Shown in pieces: positions 1 through 11,510 of a stretch of DNA of 64,000 bases. Within the stretch, counting starts at the first letter, position 1; each line of letters opens with the position of its first letter. The translations under genes were made by a program, and so were the position numbers. The notes beneath the pieces are model-generated. The model was not told the DNA's origin, did no database searches, and was given only the letters and a program-made list of their open reading frames with translations. Location of the stretch: positions 2,438,333 to 2,502,332 of the forward strand of contig NZ_LR812090.1 of NCBI RefSeq assembly GCF_903772925.1, read 5' to 3'. Origin of the DNA: Alteromonas macleodii. Its GTDB lineage: Bacteria; Pseudomonadota; Gammaproteobacteria; Enterobacterales; Alteromonadaceae.

Positions 1-562
1 CACGTTGTGTATCGCGCTCGTCTCTTGCCTTGATATCGGTTAAAAGGCGCGCAATATTAACATCCATGCCCTTTGCTTTCAACTGGCTATAGCGGCGTTC
101 AGCGCGGGCTTCTGCGCTAGCTGTAAGGAAAATCTTTACAGGCGCATCAGGAAATACCACGGTACCCATGTCGCGACCATCGGCAACAAGACCTGGATCT
201 TGTTGGAAAGCGCGCTGTCTGCGAAGTAACGCTTCGCGAACACGAGGTAATGCTGCAACTTTTGATGCCACAGCGCCAACTTCTTCAGTGCGAATATCGT
301 CAGTAACGTCTTCGCCTTCTAAGATAATGCGAGTGGTATCGCCATTCGTCTCGAAACTAACATCAAGACCGGTTGCTAGAGGAACAACACATTCTTCATC
401 ATCACACGGAAGGTCGTGGTGAAGTGCAGCAACTGCTAATACGCGGTAAATTGCACCGCTATCTAGAAAGTGCCACCCTAATTTTTTTGCCAGCAAGCTA
501 CTTAATGTACCTTTGCCTGCACCACTAGGACCGTCAACCGTGACTACGGGTGTGGAATGCAT
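1..562 (-). CDS. cmk: Cytidylate kinase, 3' end cut by window edge
   Basis: Phosphorylates CMP and dCMP to the diphosphates in the cytoplasm. The N-terminus carries the P-loop [13 protein letters not shown] (about residues 7-19), followed by [17 protein letters not shown], the usual start of Cmk. The ATG at 562 has GGAG five bases upstream, which fixes the start. About 187 of the roughly 225-230 residues expected for the family lie inside the window; the C-terminus is off the edge. It is the last visible member of the leftward series gyrA-serC-aroA-cmk, an order common in gammaproteobacteria, where rpsA usually follows. Confidence 0.95.
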   Translation of the reverse strand, partial: MHSTPVVTVDGPSGAGKGTLSSLLAKKLGWHFLDSGAIYRVLAVAALHHDLPCDDEECVVPLATGLDVSFETNGDTTRIILEGEDVTDDIRTEEVGAVASKVAALPRVREALLRRQRAFQQDPGLVADGRDMGTVVFPDAPVKIFLTASAEARAERRYSQLKAKGMDVNIARLLTDIKARDERDTQR

Positions 563-625
563 ACCTGCTCCATCGTTTAAATTACTAAAAATCGCGCGCA
601 ATTATACGCTTTAGTGAGAGATAAG

Positions 626-652
626 CAATGCCGCCTCTTAGTGACGGCATTG
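626..652. other. Hairpin between aroA and cmk
   Basis: CAATGCCG (626-633) and CGGCATTG (645-652) form a perfect 8-bp inverted repeat with an 11-base loop in the aroA-cmk gap. There is no T-run on the side expected for a leftward terminator, so it is more likely an intercistronic RNA hairpin than an intrinsic terminator. Confidence 0.4.
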
Positions 653-746
653 TACATTAGGATAAATCTGATTCAGATCAACGAAGCAACTAAAGAGTTA
701 ACCTACGTAGCCCTTCATTAGCCTGTGACTTATTTATACAAGGCTT

Positions 747-2039
747 TTACGCGCTATATAGAGTTTTAAAGCGGGTAAAATAGTCGGGGAAGGTTTTACG
801 TGTACAACCTGGGTCGTTAATTGTTACCGGGGTATCGCTTAATGCAACTAGAGAAAAGCACATTGCAATACGGTGGTCGTTATACGTATCTATTTCAGCA
901 TGTTTTAGTGAATCAGTTGGCCACACTTTTATGTAGTCGTGCCCTTCTTCTACTTTCGCACCTAGCTTTTGAAGCTCGGCCGCCATAGCCGCAAGTCGGT
1001 CTGTTTCTTTAACACGCCAGTTATAGATGTTAGTCAAGGTCGTTGGACCTTCAGCAAACAGCGCTGTAGTAGCAATGGTCATGGCAGCATCCGGAATATG
1101 GTTCATATCCATGTTTACGCCTTTAAGTGGCGCACCGGTTATTTCAACAAACTCATCGTTCCATACTACCTTTGCACCCATAGCTTCTAGCACGTCAGCA
1201 AAGCGGATGTCGCCTTGAATGCTTTTCTGCCCAATTCCGGTTACGCGTACCGTTCCGCCTTTAATGGCGCCGGCTGCAAGGAAGTAAGATGCCGAAGAAG
1301 CATCGCCTTCTACCATAAATTTACCTGGCGCAACGTACTTGGCGTTGCCAGAAACCGTAAACGTCTGGTAGTTGTCATTCTCTACAGTGACGCCAAATTT
1401 AGCCATGGTGTCTAATGTGATATCGATATAAGGCTTAGACACTAATTCGCCTTTAATACGAATAGTCACATCTCCTGAAAACAGGGGGGCTGCCATTAAA
1501 AGCGCTGTTAGAAATTGACTAGACACGCTGCCATCAACCGACATTTCGCCACCGTTTAATGTCTTACCTTTAATTTGAAGCGGAGGGTAGCCTTCATTTT
1601 TAAGGTAGGTGACGTCAGCATCTGCTTCGCGTAGCGCATCAACTAAATCGCCTATTGGGCGCTCTTCCATTCGCGGTTCACCCGTTAACACGGTATCCAC
1701 GTTACTCGCAGCAAGTGCTGCGCATAAAGGACGCATTGCTGTACCTGCATTACCTAGGAACAGCTCTAGTGGTTCAGCTACCTCAAATGCGCCACCATTG
1801 CCTTGCACAACGCATTGAGTTTTATCTTCGCTTAAGCGATAGCTAACACCTAACTTTGTTAGTGCATTAAGCATATGCTCAATGTCTTCGCTATCTAACA
1901 AGTTTGTTAGTTCAGTTTCGCCTTCAGCTAACGCGGCAAGCAGTAGCGCTCGGTTAGACAGACTTTTTGAGCCAGGTACATTGACCTCTCCCGATACTTT
2001 TGCAATCGGGTCTAATGTTAACTGCTCCATTTTATCCAT
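747..2039 (-). CDS. aroA: 3-phosphoshikimate 1-carboxyvinyltransferase (EPSP synthase)
   Basis: Sixth step of the shikimate pathway: phosphoenolpyruvate plus shikimate 3-phosphate gives EPSP. The 430-aa product has normal family length. [15 protein letters not shown] (residues 23-37) is the substrate-binding start, [11 protein letters not shown] (95-105) is the class I, glyphosate-sensitive type PEP loop, and [11 protein letters not shown] is the C-terminal motif. The chosen ATG at 2039 has GAAAGAG upstream and overlaps the end of serC by 8 bp, so translational coupling with serC is likely. A second in-frame ATG three codons later is possible. Confidence 0.97.
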   Translation of the reverse strand: MDKMEQLTLDPIAKVSGEVNVPGSKSLSNRALLLAALAEGETELTNLLDSEDIEHMLNALTKLGVSYRLSEDKTQCVVQGNGGAFEVAEPLELFLGNAGTAMRPLCAALAASNVDTVLTGEPRMEERPIGDLVDALREADADVTYLKNEGYPPLQIKGKTLNGGEMSVDGSVSSQFLTALLMAAPLFSGDVTIRIKGELVSKPYIDITLDTMAKFGVTVENDNYQTFTVSGNAKYVAPGKFMVEGDASSASYFLAAGAIKGGTVRVTGIGQKSIQGDIRFADVLEAMGAKVVWNDEFVEITGAPLKGVNMDMNHIPDAAMTIATTALFAEGPTTLTNIYNWRVKETDRLAAMAAELQKLGAKVEEGHDYIKVWPTDSLKHAEIDTYNDHRIAMCFSLVALSDTPVTINDPGCTRKTFPDYFTRFKTLYSA

Positions 2040-3117
2040 TCACTCTTTCAAATTCGCGCATAAATTCAACTAGCGCAACAATGCCCTCTACCGGCATTGC
2101 ATTATAAATACTGGCACGCATGCCCCCTACCGAACGATGTCCTTTCAATGCAAGTAAACCTGCATCTTGCGATTGCTCAAGGAATAGCTTATCTAAATCA
2201 GGATTAGCCAAATGAAACGGCACGTTCATTTTAGAACGGTTGTCAGGATGAACTTTACTTGAATAGAAATCAGAACTATCAATGGCAGAATACAAAAGTG
2301 CAGACTTCTCTGCATTGAGCTTCGCCATAGCATCAACGCCGCCCATGTCTTTAAGCCACTCAAATACAAGCCCAGCTAAATACCATGAGAAAGTAGGCGG
2401 TGTGTTGTACATAGAGTCTGATTTTGCCGCTAATGCGTAGTCGAAAATAGAGGGCGTTTCTTTACGCGCTTTACCAACGAGGTCTTCGCGAACAATGACC
2501 ACAGACAAACCGCTTGGCCCGATATTCTTTTGTGCGCCGGCGTATATAACACCGTGTTTTGCCACGTCTAGCGGTTGTGACAATATCGTCGAGGACATGT
2601 CAGAAACCAGCGGCACATTACCAGATTCGGGCAGCCATTCATAAGCAATGCCATCTACCGTTTCGTTTGGACAAAAATGATAGTAGGCCGCAGACTGATC
2701 GATATCGCTAACATCAGGCTTAGCGATATAGTGAAGCCCGTCTTTTTCTGTAACGTCGCCCACAACTACCGCATTATTGTATTTATTCGCTTCACTCACC
2801 GCGCCTTTTGACCAAGAGCCGCTCACTAAGTGAAGGCTGGTATCACCAGCGGATGATAAATTGAGGGGAACAGCAGCAAATTGACCGCGTCCACCACCAT
2901 GTGTGAAAAGCACATGGTAGTTAGACGGCACAGATAGCAAGTCACGCAAATCCTGCTCTGCTTTTGCGGCTATCTCAATGAAGTCTTTACCACGATGGCT
3001 AACTTCCATTACAGAACAGCCTAAATCGCGCCAATTTGTAAATTCTGATTGTGCCTTTTCCATCACTTCTTTAGGAAGCATGGCCGGCCCAGCACTAAAG
3101 TTAAAAACCTCTTTCAT
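2032..3117 (-). CDS. serC: Phosphoserine aminotransferase
   Basis: PLP-dependent class V aminotransferase making 3-phosphoserine (serine synthesis) and 4-phosphohydroxythreonine (vitamin B6 synthesis). The product starts [15 protein letters not shown], the hallmark of SerC, and has the PLP lysine in [12 protein letters not shown] (about residues 190-201). The open frame continues 12 codons upstream to 3153, but homologues begin at [11 protein letters not shown], so the ATG at 3117 was chosen; the ribosome site there is weak. Length 361 aa is normal. The serC-aroA pairing is the classic enterobacterial operon order. Confidence 0.96.
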   Translation of the reverse strand: MKEVFNFSAGPAMLPKEVMEKAQSEFTNWRDLGCSVMEVSHRGKDFIEIAAKAEQDLRDLLSVPSNYHVLFTHGGGRGQFAAVPLNLSSAGDTSLHLVSGSWSKGAVSEANKYNNAVVVGDVTEKDGLHYIAKPDVSDIDQSAAYYHFCPNETVDGIAYEWLPESGNVPLVSDMSSTILSQPLDVAKHGVIYAGAQKNIGPSGLSVVIVREDLVGKARKETPSIFDYALAAKSDSMYNTPPTFSWYLAGLVFEWLKDMGGVDAMAKLNAEKSALLYSAIDSSDFYSSKVHPDNRSKMNVPFHLANPDLDKLFLEQSQDAGLLALKGHRSVGGMRASIYNAMPVEGIVALVEFMREFERVNG

Positions 3118-3262
3118 TGCGTTTTTCAACACCTGTAGATAAGCACCGTTCAACCCGCTTTATAACAAACATTTTGCGGGCCTATTAGGTAAACAAGCGG
3201 CAAAAGCCGCTTGTTTGAAAGAACACTGATAATGCGCAAGTATGAATACCTGCGCCCTATCC

Positions 3263-5977
3263 CTACTCTTCTGTCGTTGAGCCGTCACCGTCTTCTGCGG
3301 TGTTCTCTTGCTCTTGAACAGCAGTTTCTGCTTGTTCTGGCGCATCTTCTGAAATGATTGGGTTACCGTCCTCATCGAGTTCCTGTAACTCTGCCACTTC
3401 TTCAATACGCTGTAACCCTACAACGTGCTCACCTTCTACTGTACGTATCAAGCGAACGCCCTGTGTGTTACGGCCTACTACTGACACTTCGCCTACACGG
3501 GTACGAACCAGTGTACCTTGGTCACTAATAAGCATAATTTCGTTGGTTTCGTCTACCTGAACCGCACCAACCACTTTACCGTTACGCTCGGACACCTTGA
3601 TTGACACAACACCTTGTGTCGCACGGCTCTTCGCAGGGTAATCTTCAAGTGGAGTACGCTTACCGAAACCATTCTCTGTCGCTGTCAGGATTGGACCATC
3701 GCCTTTTGGAACAATAAGTGATACCACTTTTTGTCCATCTTGAAGACGAATACCGCGAACACCTGTTGCCGTTCTTCCCATTGGACGAAGTGCCAGAAGC
3801 TCTTCACCCGTCTCTGGGTCACGCTTAACTTCACCGGTTTCGCTGTCGCGAAGCTTCTCGTTAAAACGAACTACTTTACCCGCGTCAGAGAACAACATGA
3901 TGTCGTCATCACCGTGGGTAATATCAACACCAATTAGCTCATCACCTTCATTTAGGTTAACAGCGATAATACCGCTTGAACGAGGGCGAGAGTATAGGCT
4001 TAGGTCAGTCTTTTTAACTGTACCGTTTGCCGTTGCCATAAGTACAAACTTGCCTTCTTCAAATTCTTTAATAGGAAGAATAGCAGTAATACGTTCGTTT
4101 TCTTCAAGCGGTAGAATGTTAACAATTGGGCGTCCGCGCGCATTTCGGCTAGCGAACGGCAATTGATACACTTTCAACCAGTATAAGCGGCCACGGGTTG
4201 AGAAGCACAATATGTGATCGTGTGTATTCGCAACAAGAAGCTTTTCGATGAAGTCTTCATCTTTCATCTTAGTTGCAGACTTACCACGACCGCCACGACG
4301 CTGTGCTTCGTAGTCTGTAAGCTTCTGGTACTTCACATAACCTTCGCGAGAAAGCGTTACAACAACGTCTTCTTGCTCAATAAGATCTTCAATATCTATA
4401 TCGTGGCTTGCAGCGGTAATTTCAGTACGACGCTCATCACCAAACTCATCGCGAACTTTTTCAAGTTCTTCTTGAATCACTTCCATCAAACGCTCTGGGC
4501 TATTAAGGATGTGAAGAAGTTCTGCGATTAGCTCTAGAAGTTGCTTGTACTCTTCAAGGATCTTCTCGTGCTCAAGACCCGTTAGCTTGTGTAAGCGTAG
4601 GTCAAGAATTGCTTGCGCCTGCTGTTCCGTTAGGTAGTACTTGCCGTCGCGGATACCAAATTCCGGCATTAGCCAGTCTGGACGCGCTGCGTCATCGCCT
4701 GCGCGCTCAAGCATTTGCGCTACGTCGCCTAAGTCCCAACCTTGTGCAACAAGCGATTTCTTCGCATCTGCAGGGCTCTGCGATGCTTTTATCAACTCAA
4801 TAATTGGGTCGATATTAGCAAGCGCAATTGCCAAACCTTCAAGGATGTGGGCACGATCACGGGCTTTGCGTAATTCAAATACAGTTCGGCGTGTTACCAC
4901 TTCCCGGCGGTGAAGAATAAAGGCTTCAAGCGTTTCTTTAAGGTTAAATACTTTAGGCTGACCATTGTCTAGCGCAACCATATTGATACCGAATACCGTT
5001 TGAAGCTGGGTATTCGCATATAAATGGTTAAGCAGAACTTCGGCAGATTCGTTACGTTTAACTTCAATAACAATGCGCATGCCGTCTTTATCAGACTCAT
5101 CACGCAGTGCCGAAACACCTTCAATACGCTTCTCTTTTACCAGTTCAGCGATCTTTTCAATAAGACGTGCTTTGTTAACTTGGTAAGGGATCTCGTTAAC
5201 AACAATGGTTTCTTTACCGTTGTTGTCTGTTTCAATTTCCGCTTTAGCACGAAGATAGATTTTACCGCGACCGGTGCGGTAAGCATCTTCGATACCTTTA
5301 CGACCGCTGATCATCGCTGCCGTTGGGAAATCAGGGCCAGGAATATGCGTCATCAAATCATCAATGGTAATTGATGGGTCTTGAATTAAAGCGACACAGC
5401 CGTTGATCACTTCAGTCAGGTTATGCGGCGGTATGTTTGTCGCCATACCAACTGCGATACCTGATGAACCGTTAACTAAAAGGTTAGGTACCTTAGTTGG
5501 TAATACTTCAGGGATGAATTCAGTACCGTCATAGTTAGGTACAAAATCAACGGTTTCTTTATCTAAATCGGCAAGTAATTCGTGCGCAATTTTCGCCATG
5601 CGAACTTCGGTATAACGCATCGCAGCGGCAGAGTCGCCGTCTACAGAACCAAAGTTACCTTGACCGTCAACCAACATGTAGCGCAGTGAAAACGGTTGGG
5701 CCATACGAACGATAGTGTCGTAAACCGCAGAGTCACCGTGAGGGTGATATTTACCAATTACGTCACCTACCACACGGGCAGATTTTTTGTATGGCTTGTT
5801 AAAGTCGTTTTTCAGTTCGTTCATTGCGAACAGCACACGACGGTGCACTGGCTTCAAGCCATCTCTTACGTCAGGCAAGGCTCGCCCGACAATAACGCTC
5901 ATCGCGTAATCAAGGTAGGAGTTCTTTAACTCTTCCTCAATATTAACGGGGAGGATTTCTTTAGCGTTATCAGACAT
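3263..5977 (-). CDS. gyrA: DNA gyrase subunit A
   Basis: Breakage-reunion subunit of gyrase, which introduces negative supercoils with GyrB. The 904-aa product contains the active tyrosine Y122 in AMRYTEVRM and the quinolone-determining stretch [13 protein letters not shown] (79-91) with S83 and D87, both the drug-sensitive residues. The C-terminal pinwheel carries the GyrA box QRRGGRGK, needed for wrapping DNA. The tail is long and acidic (glutamate-rich, ending DGDGSTTEE). A 145-bp gap separates it from the serC start. Confidence 0.98.
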   Translation of the reverse strand: MSDNAKEILPVNIEEELKNSYLDYAMSVIVGRALPDVRDGLKPVHRRVLFAMNELKNDFNKPYKKSARVVGDVIGKYHPHGDSAVYDTIVRMAQPFSLRYMLVDGQGNFGSVDGDSAAAMRYTEVRMAKIAHELLADLDKETVDFVPNYDGTEFIPEVLPTKVPNLLVNGSSGIAVGMATNIPPHNLTEVINGCVALIQDPSITIDDLMTHIPGPDFPTAAMISGRKGIEDAYRTGRGKIYLRAKAEIETDNNGKETIVVNEIPYQVNKARLIEKIAELVKEKRIEGVSALRDESDKDGMRIVIEVKRNESAEVLLNHLYANTQLQTVFGINMVALDNGQPKVFNLKETLEAFILHRREVVTRRTVFELRKARDRAHILEGLAIALANIDPIIELIKASQSPADAKKSLVAQGWDLGDVAQMLERAGDDAARPDWLMPEFGIRDGKYYLTEQQAQAILDLRLHKLTGLEHEKILEEYKQLLELIAELLHILNSPERLMEVIQEELEKVRDEFGDERRTEITAASHDIDIEDLIEQEDVVVTLSREGYVKYQKLTDYEAQRRGGRGKSATKMKDEDFIEKLLVANTHDHILCFSTRGRLYWLKVYQLPFASRNARGRPIVNILPLEENERITAILPIKEFEEGKFVLMATANGTVKKTDLSLYSRPRSSGIIAVNLNEGDELIGVDITHGDDDIMLFSDAGKVVRFNEKLRDSETGEVKRDPETGEELLALRPMGRTATGVRGIRLQDGQKVVSLIVPKGDGPILTATENGFGKRTPLEDYPAKSRATQGVVSIKVSERNGKVVGAVQVDETNEIMLISDQGTLVRTRVGEVSVVGRNTQGVRLIRTVEGEHVVGLQRIEEVAELQELDEDGNPIISEDAPEQAETAVQEQENTAEDGDGSTTEE

Positions 5978-6279
5978 AAACTGCTTAATCCCTTTATTTT
6001 GGTTTGTTCTGCGTTATCCAGCGCTTTACTTCACATCATTGTGAAAGCAAGGCTTGGGAGCGCACTGTTGTTATTATGTGGGTCATAATCGTGCTTCGAG
6101 TGTACCACTTGATGACAGAATTATGTAGCGCTTAATTACGCTTATTAATCAACTAAAAGGCAAGCGATTATTTTTCGCTCATCCCTTCGTATAATTTAGC
6201 TATTTCTGTTTAAAAACAGTGAAACATAACCTGAATTTACGATATCTTAAAAAGAGATAGGTTAAGGATTGTTTTACTA
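5978..6279. other. Divergent gyrA/ubiG intergenic region
   Basis: This 302-bp stretch has no gene. It must hold the leftward gyrA promoter and the rightward ubiG promoter. Visible elements are a 6-bp inverted repeat TTCACA/TGTGAA near 6032, a perfect -10 hexamer TATAAT at 6190-6195 facing ubiG with only a poor -35, and a short palindrome CTGTTTAAAAACAG near 6207. The gyrA promoter was not identified with confidence. Confidence 0.5.
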
Positions 6280-6984
6280 ATGACGAACGTCGATCAACAA
6301 GAAATCAATAAATTCTCTGAACTTGCGTCTCGCTGGTGGGATCCAGAAGGCGAATTCAAGCCACTACACCTTATTAACCCACTCCGCCTAGACTTCATTA
6401 ATCAACATAGCCAAGGGTTATTTGATAAGAAAGTCGTGGACATAGGTTGTGGTGGCGGCATTCTCGCTGAATCTATGGCCCGTGCTGGTGCAATAGTGAC
6501 AGGTTTAGATATGGCTGAAGCGTCGTTAGAAGTGGCCAAACTTCACGGTTTAGAGTCTGGGGTTAAAGTTGACTACGTCTGCTCAACGGCTGAAGCATTT
6601 GCTGACGCAAACGCAGGTCAGTTCGATGTAGTAACTTGTATGGAGATGTTAGAGCACGTGCCCGACCCTGCCTCTGTTGTTATGGCCTGCGCAAAGTTAG
6701 TAAAACCTGGCGGCCACGTTTTCTTCTCTACACTGAACAGAAACCTGAAGTCATATCTGATGGGGATCCTCGGCGCAGAATACATTCTGAAATTAGTACC
6801 TAAAGGTACGCACGATCACGGAAAATTTATAAAGCCTTCAGAACTTATGGCAATGACGGATCAAGCAGGTTTGCTTCCTCGCGACATGACAGGTCTGCAT
6901 ATGGACCCGATTTCTCAAGGCTTTTATCTTTCGTCTAATAACGTAGACGTAAACTACTTACTATATACAGTAGCGCAAAGTTAA
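6280..6984 (+). CDS. ubiG: Ubiquinone biosynthesis O-methyltransferase
   Basis: SAM-dependent methyltransferase that performs both O-methylations of ubiquinone synthesis. The SAM motif [16 protein letters not shown] lies around residues 52-67, with GLDMAE as motif II and [13 protein letters not shown] as the catalytic region typical of UbiG/Coq3. The 234-aa length fits the family. AAGGA lies upstream of the ATG. It is transcribed divergently from gyrA, an arrangement also seen in enterobacteria. Confidence 0.96.
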   Translation: MTNVDQQEINKFSELASRWWDPEGEFKPLHLINPLRLDFINQHSQGLFDKKVVDIGCGGGILAESMARAGAIVTGLDMAEASLEVAKLHGLESGVKVDYVCSTAEAFADANAGQFDVVTCMEMLEHVPDPASVVMACAKLVKPGGHVFFSTLNRNLKSYLMGILGAEYILKLVPKGTHDHGKFIKPSELMAMTDQAGLLPRDMTGLHMDPISQGFYLSSNNVDVNYLLYTVAQS

Positions 6985-6988
6985 TTTA

Positions 6989-7036
6989 ACACTATATGTT
7001 GGGCTGCGGTGATATTTTAAACACCATATATCGTGT
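6989..7036 (+). promoter_or_regulatory. Tandem NrdR-type boxes upstream of nrdAB
   Basis: Two 16-bp sites resemble the NrdR operator: ACACTATATGTTGGGC (6989-7004, good left half only) and ACACCATATATCGTGT (7021-7036, a perfect palindrome). Their starts are 32 bp apart, three helical turns, the spacing known for NrdR boxes in front of ribonucleotide reductase operons. A possible -10 TATAAA follows at 7040-7045 with a weak -35 TTAAAC at 7017, so the repressor would cover the promoter. NrdR itself is not in the window. Confidence 0.8.
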
Positions 7037-7045
7037 CTGTATAAA

Positions 7046-7531
7046 AATTGAATTCTAAGAATAAATTAATTTTTATACTTAAGATTTTGTTTAAAACGCT
7101 TGCATTCCAGATATTTTACGCTTGTAGAACGCTAAAAAGTTAGTTGTTACTAACATAAATTTCATGCCAGATTGAGTGCTTGAAATACCACCAGATATTG
7201 GGTTGCAATCAAGACAAAACCTCACTATCTTGTGTTTAATTCAGCACGGGATCCCACCAATAATTTTTCGGGATCTCAACTAATGACAAACTGTCTCTGG
7301 GACACCACTGATAGTTTGAAACAATAATCTCGCTGAAAACAAAAAAGCAGTAAAGAATTTAATGAGCAGTCTCTACTACAATACTTCTTGGTATTAGTTT
7401 AGGCCGCTTTTTGTGTGTGTTTTTAACTGGCGTGAGCCAACAACATTAACAACATACGCATTTAAAATTAAAACGAAAATGGGCAATAGATAGCCCACGC
7501 ATCAAGCGCTAACAGACAAACGGCCAGTAAC
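7046..7531 (+). other. Long leader between NrdR boxes and nrdA
   Basis: About 490 bp lie between the predicted nrdA promoter and the nrdA ATG. I find no convincing ORF, terminator or DnaA box in it. If transcription starts near 7050 the nrdA mRNA would have an unusually long leader; a second promoter nearer nrdA is equally possible. Confidence 0.4.
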
Positions 7532-9853
7532 ATGAACAACAACTTATTCGTCACCAAACGAAACGGTGAAAAAGAGTCCATCGACTTAGAAAAAATCCAC
7601 AAAGTCGTTACATGGGCAGCCAAAGGATTAAACAACGTTTCTGTTTCACAAGTTGAAATAAAAGCGCAAATTCAGTTCTATGACGGCATTAATACCAGCG
7701 AGATCCACGAAACACTGATTAAGTCAGCGGCTGACCTGATCTCTACTGATGCGCCAGACTACCAGTACTTGGCAGCGCGCTTGGCTATCTTCCATCTTCG
7801 TAAGAAAGCGTACGGACAATTTGAGCCGCCAGCGTTACTTGAACACGTTGGAAAAATGGTAGATTTAGGAAAGTACGACAAGCATTTACTTGAAGACTAC
7901 ACGCCTGAAGAATTCGCAGAGATGGAAACCTATATTGACCATTGGCGCGATATGAACTTCAGCTATGCTGCGGTTAAACAACTTGAAGGCAAGTATTTAG
8001 TTCAAAACCGTGTTACTGGTGAAATTTATGAAAGTGCACAGTTCCTTTATATTCTTGTAGCAGCGTGTCTTTTCGCAAATTACGACAAAGCGACGCGTAT
8101 GGACTATATTCGTCGTTTCTACGATGCTGCATCAACGTTTAAGCTATCGCTACCTACTCCAATTATGGCCGGCGTACGAACGCCTACGCGTCAATTCAGC
8201 TCGTGCGTACTTATTGAAACAGGCGACAGCCTAGACTCAATTAACGCAACGGCAAGCGCGATAGTTAAATACGTAAGCCAACGCGCGGGCATCGGTGTAA
8301 ACGCAGGGCGCATTCGTGCACTGGGTAGCCCTATTCGCGGTGGTGAAGCATTCCACACTGGTTGTATTCCGTTCTACAAATACTTCCAGACCGCAGTAAA
8401 AAGCTGTTCACAAGGTGGCGTTCGTGGTGGTGCGGCCACGTTGTTCTACCCTATCTGGCATATGGAAGTAGAATCTCTACTAGTGCTCAAGAATAACCGT
8501 GGTGTAGAAGAAAACCGTGTACGTCACTTAGACTACGGTGTTCAGTTCAACAAACTGATGTATCAACGCATGATGAAAGATGGCTACATTTCATTATTTA
8601 GCCCATCTGACGTACCAGGTCTTTATGATGCGTTCTTCGCCGATCAAGACAAGTTTGAAGAGCTATACGTTAAATACGAAAACGACGACAGCATCCGTAA
8701 GAAGCAAATTAAAGCTATGGAACTGTTTAGCTTGTTCATGCAAGAGCGCGCAAGTACAGGTCGCATATATCTTCAAAACGTTGACCATTGTAATACGCAT
8801 AGCCCATTCAACCCAGAAGTTGCGCCAGTTCGTCAAAGTAACTTGTGTCTTGAAATTGCGCTACCGACTAAACCACTTCAACACGTTAACGACGAAAATG
8901 GTGAAATTGCCCTTTGTACGCTGTCTGCATTTAACTTAGGTGCAATTGAATCAGTTGATGAGTTTGAAGAGCTTGCCGATCTTGCAGTACGTGCTCTTGA
9001 TAATCTACTTGATTACCAAGACTACCCTGTTCCTGCTGCGTACAACGCAACTATGGGTCGTCGTACTCTGGGCGTGGGTGTTATCAACTTTGCTTATTAC
9101 CTTGCTAAGAACGGCGTTAAATATTCAGATCATAGTGCGAACGGTTTAGTCCACCGCACGTTTGAAGCAATGCAGTACTACCTACTGAAAGCGTCGAACA
9201 ACCTGGCTAAAGAGAAAGGTGCGTGTCCTAAGTTTAACGAAACTACCTACTCGCAAGGCATCATGCCAATTGACAGCTACAAGAAAGACCTTGATAGCGT
9301 GTGCAATGAACCGCTTCATTATGACTGGGATGCATTACGTGAAGAAGTTAAAACACACGGACTACGCAACTCTACACTGTCTGCATTAATGCCTTCAGAG
9401 ACATCTTCGCAGATCTCTAATGCGACCAACGGTATTGAGCCACCGCGCGGTTTTATTAGCATTAAGTCGAGTAAAGACGGTGTACTTAAGCAAGTTGTAC
9501 CTGAATACGAAACTTTAAAAGATAAATACGAGTTACTTTGGGATATCCCTTCTAACGATGGTTACCTGCAACTTGTGGGTATCATGCAGAAGTTTATCGA
9601 CCAAACTATCTCTGCAAACACTAATTACGACCCAAGCCGTTATGAAGGTAACAAGGTCCCAATGAAGCTTCTGCTTAAAGACCTTCTTACTACTTACAAG
9701 CTTGGTGTTAAGACACTTTATTATCATAACACTCGTGACGGTGCTTCAGACACCTCGGCGTTAGACGCTAAAGCAAACGAGCCTATGCCACGTCAAGAAG
9801 AAGTCGTAGTAGAGGAAGATGATGATTGTGCAGGCGGTGCGTGTAAAATCTAA
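7532..9853 (+). CDS. nrdA: Class Ia ribonucleoside-diphosphate reductase, alpha subunit
   Basis: Catalytic subunit reducing ribonucleoside diphosphates to deoxy forms. Residues 1-95 are the ATP-cone that senses ATP/dATP. The redox cysteine region SSCVLIETGDSLDSI, the catalytic NLCLEIALPT (cysteine and glutamate) and the C-terminal shuttle CAGGACKI are all present, as are the radical-path tyrosines in LYYHNTRDGA. The 773-aa length is standard. It is followed by nrdB and a ferredoxin, the complete class Ia set. Regulation by NrdR is expected from the boxes at 6989-7036. Confidence 0.98.
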   Translation: MNNNLFVTKRNGEKESIDLEKIHKVVTWAAKGLNNVSVSQVEIKAQIQFYDGINTSEIHETLIKSAADLISTDAPDYQYLAARLAIFHLRKKAYGQFEPPALLEHVGKMVDLGKYDKHLLEDYTPEEFAEMETYIDHWRDMNFSYAAVKQLEGKYLVQNRVTGEIYESAQFLYILVAACLFANYDKATRMDYIRRFYDAASTFKLSLPTPIMAGVRTPTRQFSSCVLIETGDSLDSINATASAIVKYVSQRAGIGVNAGRIRALGSPIRGGEAFHTGCIPFYKYFQTAVKSCSQGGVRGGAATLFYPIWHMEVESLLVLKNNRGVEENRVRHLDYGVQFNKLMYQRMMKDGYISLFSPSDVPGLYDAFFADQDKFEELYVKYENDDSIRKKQIKAMELFSLFMQERASTGRIYLQNVDHCNTHSPFNPEVAPVRQSNLCLEIALPTKPLQHVNDENGEIALCTLSAFNLGAIESVDEFEELADLAVRALDNLLDYQDYPVPAAYNATMGRRTLGVGVINFAYYLAKNGVKYSDHSANGLVHRTFEAMQYYLLKASNNLAKEKGACPKFNETTYSQGIMPIDSYKKDLDSVCNEPLHYDWDALREEVKTHGLRNSTLSALMPSETSSQISNATNGIEPPRGFISIKSSKDGVLKQVVPEYETLKDKYELLWDIPSNDGYLQLVGIMQKFIDQTISANTNYDPSRYEGNKVPMKLLLKDLLTTYKLGVKTLYYHNTRDGASDTSALDAKANEPMPRQEEVVVEEDDDCAGGACKI

Positions 9854-9871
9854 TACACGCCCTTTTGCAAA

Positions 9872-9914
9872 AATGGCAGGTTCGTAAAAGGATTTTACGG
9901 TAAAGCCTGCCATT
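9872..9914 (+). other. Hairpin between nrdA and nrdB
   Basis: AATGGCAGG (9872-9880) pairs with CCTGCCATT (9906-9914), and the inner GTAAAA/TTTTAC extends the structure. There is no T-run, so it is unlikely to terminate. It may stabilise or separate the nrdA and nrdB messages and so set their ratio. Confidence 0.5.
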
Positions 9915-9979
9915 AACGTTTCGCAGCAAGAACACAAACAATAATACGCGTTAATCATTAAGTTTTTAGTTAGGCCATC

Positions 9980-11110
9980 ATGAAATACACTACGTTTAAT
10001 CAGCAAAGTACTAATCCATTGATCGAGCCGATGTTTTTCGGTAACCCCGTAAACGTTGCACGCTATGATCAGCAAAAGCATGCCATCTTCGAAAAGCTTA
10101 TTGAGAAGCAAATTAGCTTTTTTTGGCGCCCTGAAGAAGTAGATGTTTCTCGTGATCGTGTTGATTTTCAAAAGTTGACCGACCCAGAAAAACATATCTT
10201 CATATCGAATCTTAAGTACCAAACCCTTTTAGACTCAGTACAAGGTCGAAGCCCGAATATTGCATTCTTGCCTATTATCTCACTACCCGAGTTAGAAACA
10301 TGGGTTGAGACATGGTCTTTCTTTGAGACTATTCACTCGCGCTCTTATACCCATATCTTGCGTAATTTGTTCTCAGACCCAAGTGAGATATTTGAAGATA
10401 TCGTAGTGAACGACGAGATTAAGCGCCGTGCAGCTGATATCTCGAAGTATTATGACGACCTCATTTTTGCCACTCAACTATGGCAAACACAAGGTGAAGG
10501 CGTTCATACCGTCAATGGCACTGCATACACCGTTAACATGTACGAGCTTAAAAAGAAGCTTTACCTGTGTATGAACTCGGTAAATGCGCTTGAAGCAATC
10601 CGCTTCTACGTGTCTTTTGCTTGTACGTTCGCTTTCGCAGAACGTAAGTTGATGGAAGGTAACTCTAAGATTATTCGTTTGATTGCTCGAGATGAAAATC
10701 TGCATTTGTCATCAACACAGCACATTCTAAACTTGTGGGCTAAGGGTAAAGATGACCCAGAAATGGCGCAGATTGCAGAAGAATGCAAAGACGAAGCCCG
10801 GGCTATCTTCATGAATGCGGTTGAGCAAGAAAAGCAATGGGCTGACTATCTGTTTCAAAACGGCTCTATGATTGGCCTCAACAAAGAAATTCTTTGCCAG
10901 TACGTTGAGTACATTGCGAATCAACGTATGTCTGCCATAGGTCTAGATACACCATTTGAGATTAGCAGCAACCCGCTTCCTTGGATGAATAACTATCTAA
11001 ATTCAGACAATGTACAAGTAGCCCCACAAGAATCTGAAATCAGCTCTTACTTAGTTGGACAAATAGATTCTGCAGTAAGCGAAGACGACTTTGCTGATTT
11101 TGAGCTGTAA
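9980..11110 (+). CDS. nrdB: Class Ia ribonucleoside-diphosphate reductase, beta subunit
   Basis: Diiron/tyrosyl-radical subunit partnering NrdA. Metal and radical residues are visible: D85 in QTLLDS, E116 and H119 in FETIHSRSY, the radical tyrosine Y123, and the second pair of ligands in AFAERKL and RDENLHLSS. Length 376 aa is normal. It starts 126 bp after nrdA, with the hairpin at 9872-9914 between them, and is followed at once by the ferredoxin that maintains its cofactor. Confidence 0.98.
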   Translation: MKYTTFNQQSTNPLIEPMFFGNPVNVARYDQQKHAIFEKLIEKQISFFWRPEEVDVSRDRVDFQKLTDPEKHIFISNLKYQTLLDSVQGRSPNIAFLPIISLPELETWVETWSFFETIHSRSYTHILRNLFSDPSEIFEDIVVNDEIKRRAADISKYYDDLIFATQLWQTQGEGVHTVNGTAYTVNMYELKKKLYLCMNSVNALEAIRFYVSFACTFAFAERKLMEGNSKIIRLIARDENLHLSSTQHILNLWAKGKDDPEMAQIAEECKDEARAIFMNAVEQEKQWADYLFQNGSMIGLNKEILCQYVEYIANQRMSAIGLDTPFEISSNPLPWMNNYLNSDNVQVAPQESEISSYLVGQIDSAVSEDDFADFEL

Positions 11111-11122
11111 AACCACAGCTTA

Positions 11123-11395
11123 ATGAGCAGTAACGATAAATCACTCCGCATCGACGTTGTCGATGTGGGGGCGATTATTGCCCCCTCTGATATCACTATC
11201 TTAACCGCCCTTGAATCAGCAGGCGTCAATATTCACTACCACTGTCGCGAAGGGTTTTGCGGTGCGTGCCGTACAAAGCTTATTGAAGGCGAAGTTGAAT
11301 ACACTACTGACCCACTCGCCTTTATTGACGACGATGAAATTCTTCCATGTTGCTGCGTAGCTAAGTGCCCAGTGAAAATAAAAGTGCCGCTGTAA
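11123..11395 (+). CDS. yfaE: 2Fe-2S ferredoxin for NrdB cofactor maintenance
   Basis: A 90-aa plant-type [2Fe-2S] ferredoxin. Cluster ligands are CREGFCGAC (three cysteines) plus the cysteine in LPCCCVAKCP. In E. coli the equivalent YfaE sits after nrdB and feeds electrons for diiron-tyrosyl radical assembly and repair; the position 12 bp after nrdB implies the same job here. The start ATG follows the nrdB stop directly without a strong ribosome site, suggesting coupled translation. Confidence 0.92.
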   Translation: MSSNDKSLRIDVVDVGAIIAPSDITILTALESAGVNIHYHCREGFCGACRTKLIEGEVEYTTDPLAFIDDDEILPCCCVAKCPVKIKVPL

Positions 11396-11510
11396 GGTCT
11401 TCCATTCATCGCTCTTACTATCACTCTCACAGTGTTTCTGCGCGTTAGAGTAATCCACTTCAATAGTTTTACGTAGCAACTTAACACTAATCAAACGTAA
11501 GGATAATGTT

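Noticed and set aside
3160..3405. 81-codon minus-strand ORF over the gyrA 3' end
   Set aside because: Mostly overlaps the gyrA tail in another frame and has a lysine/glutamine-rich composition typical of shifted acidic tails.
4214..4531. 105-codon plus-strand ORF inside gyrA
   Set aside because: Antisense shadow of the conserved gyrA frame; no independent support.
9761..10222. 153-codon minus-strand ORF across the nrdA-nrdB junction
   Set aside because: Overlaps the ends of two essential, well-conserved genes in antisense; the hairpin at 9872 explains the open region.
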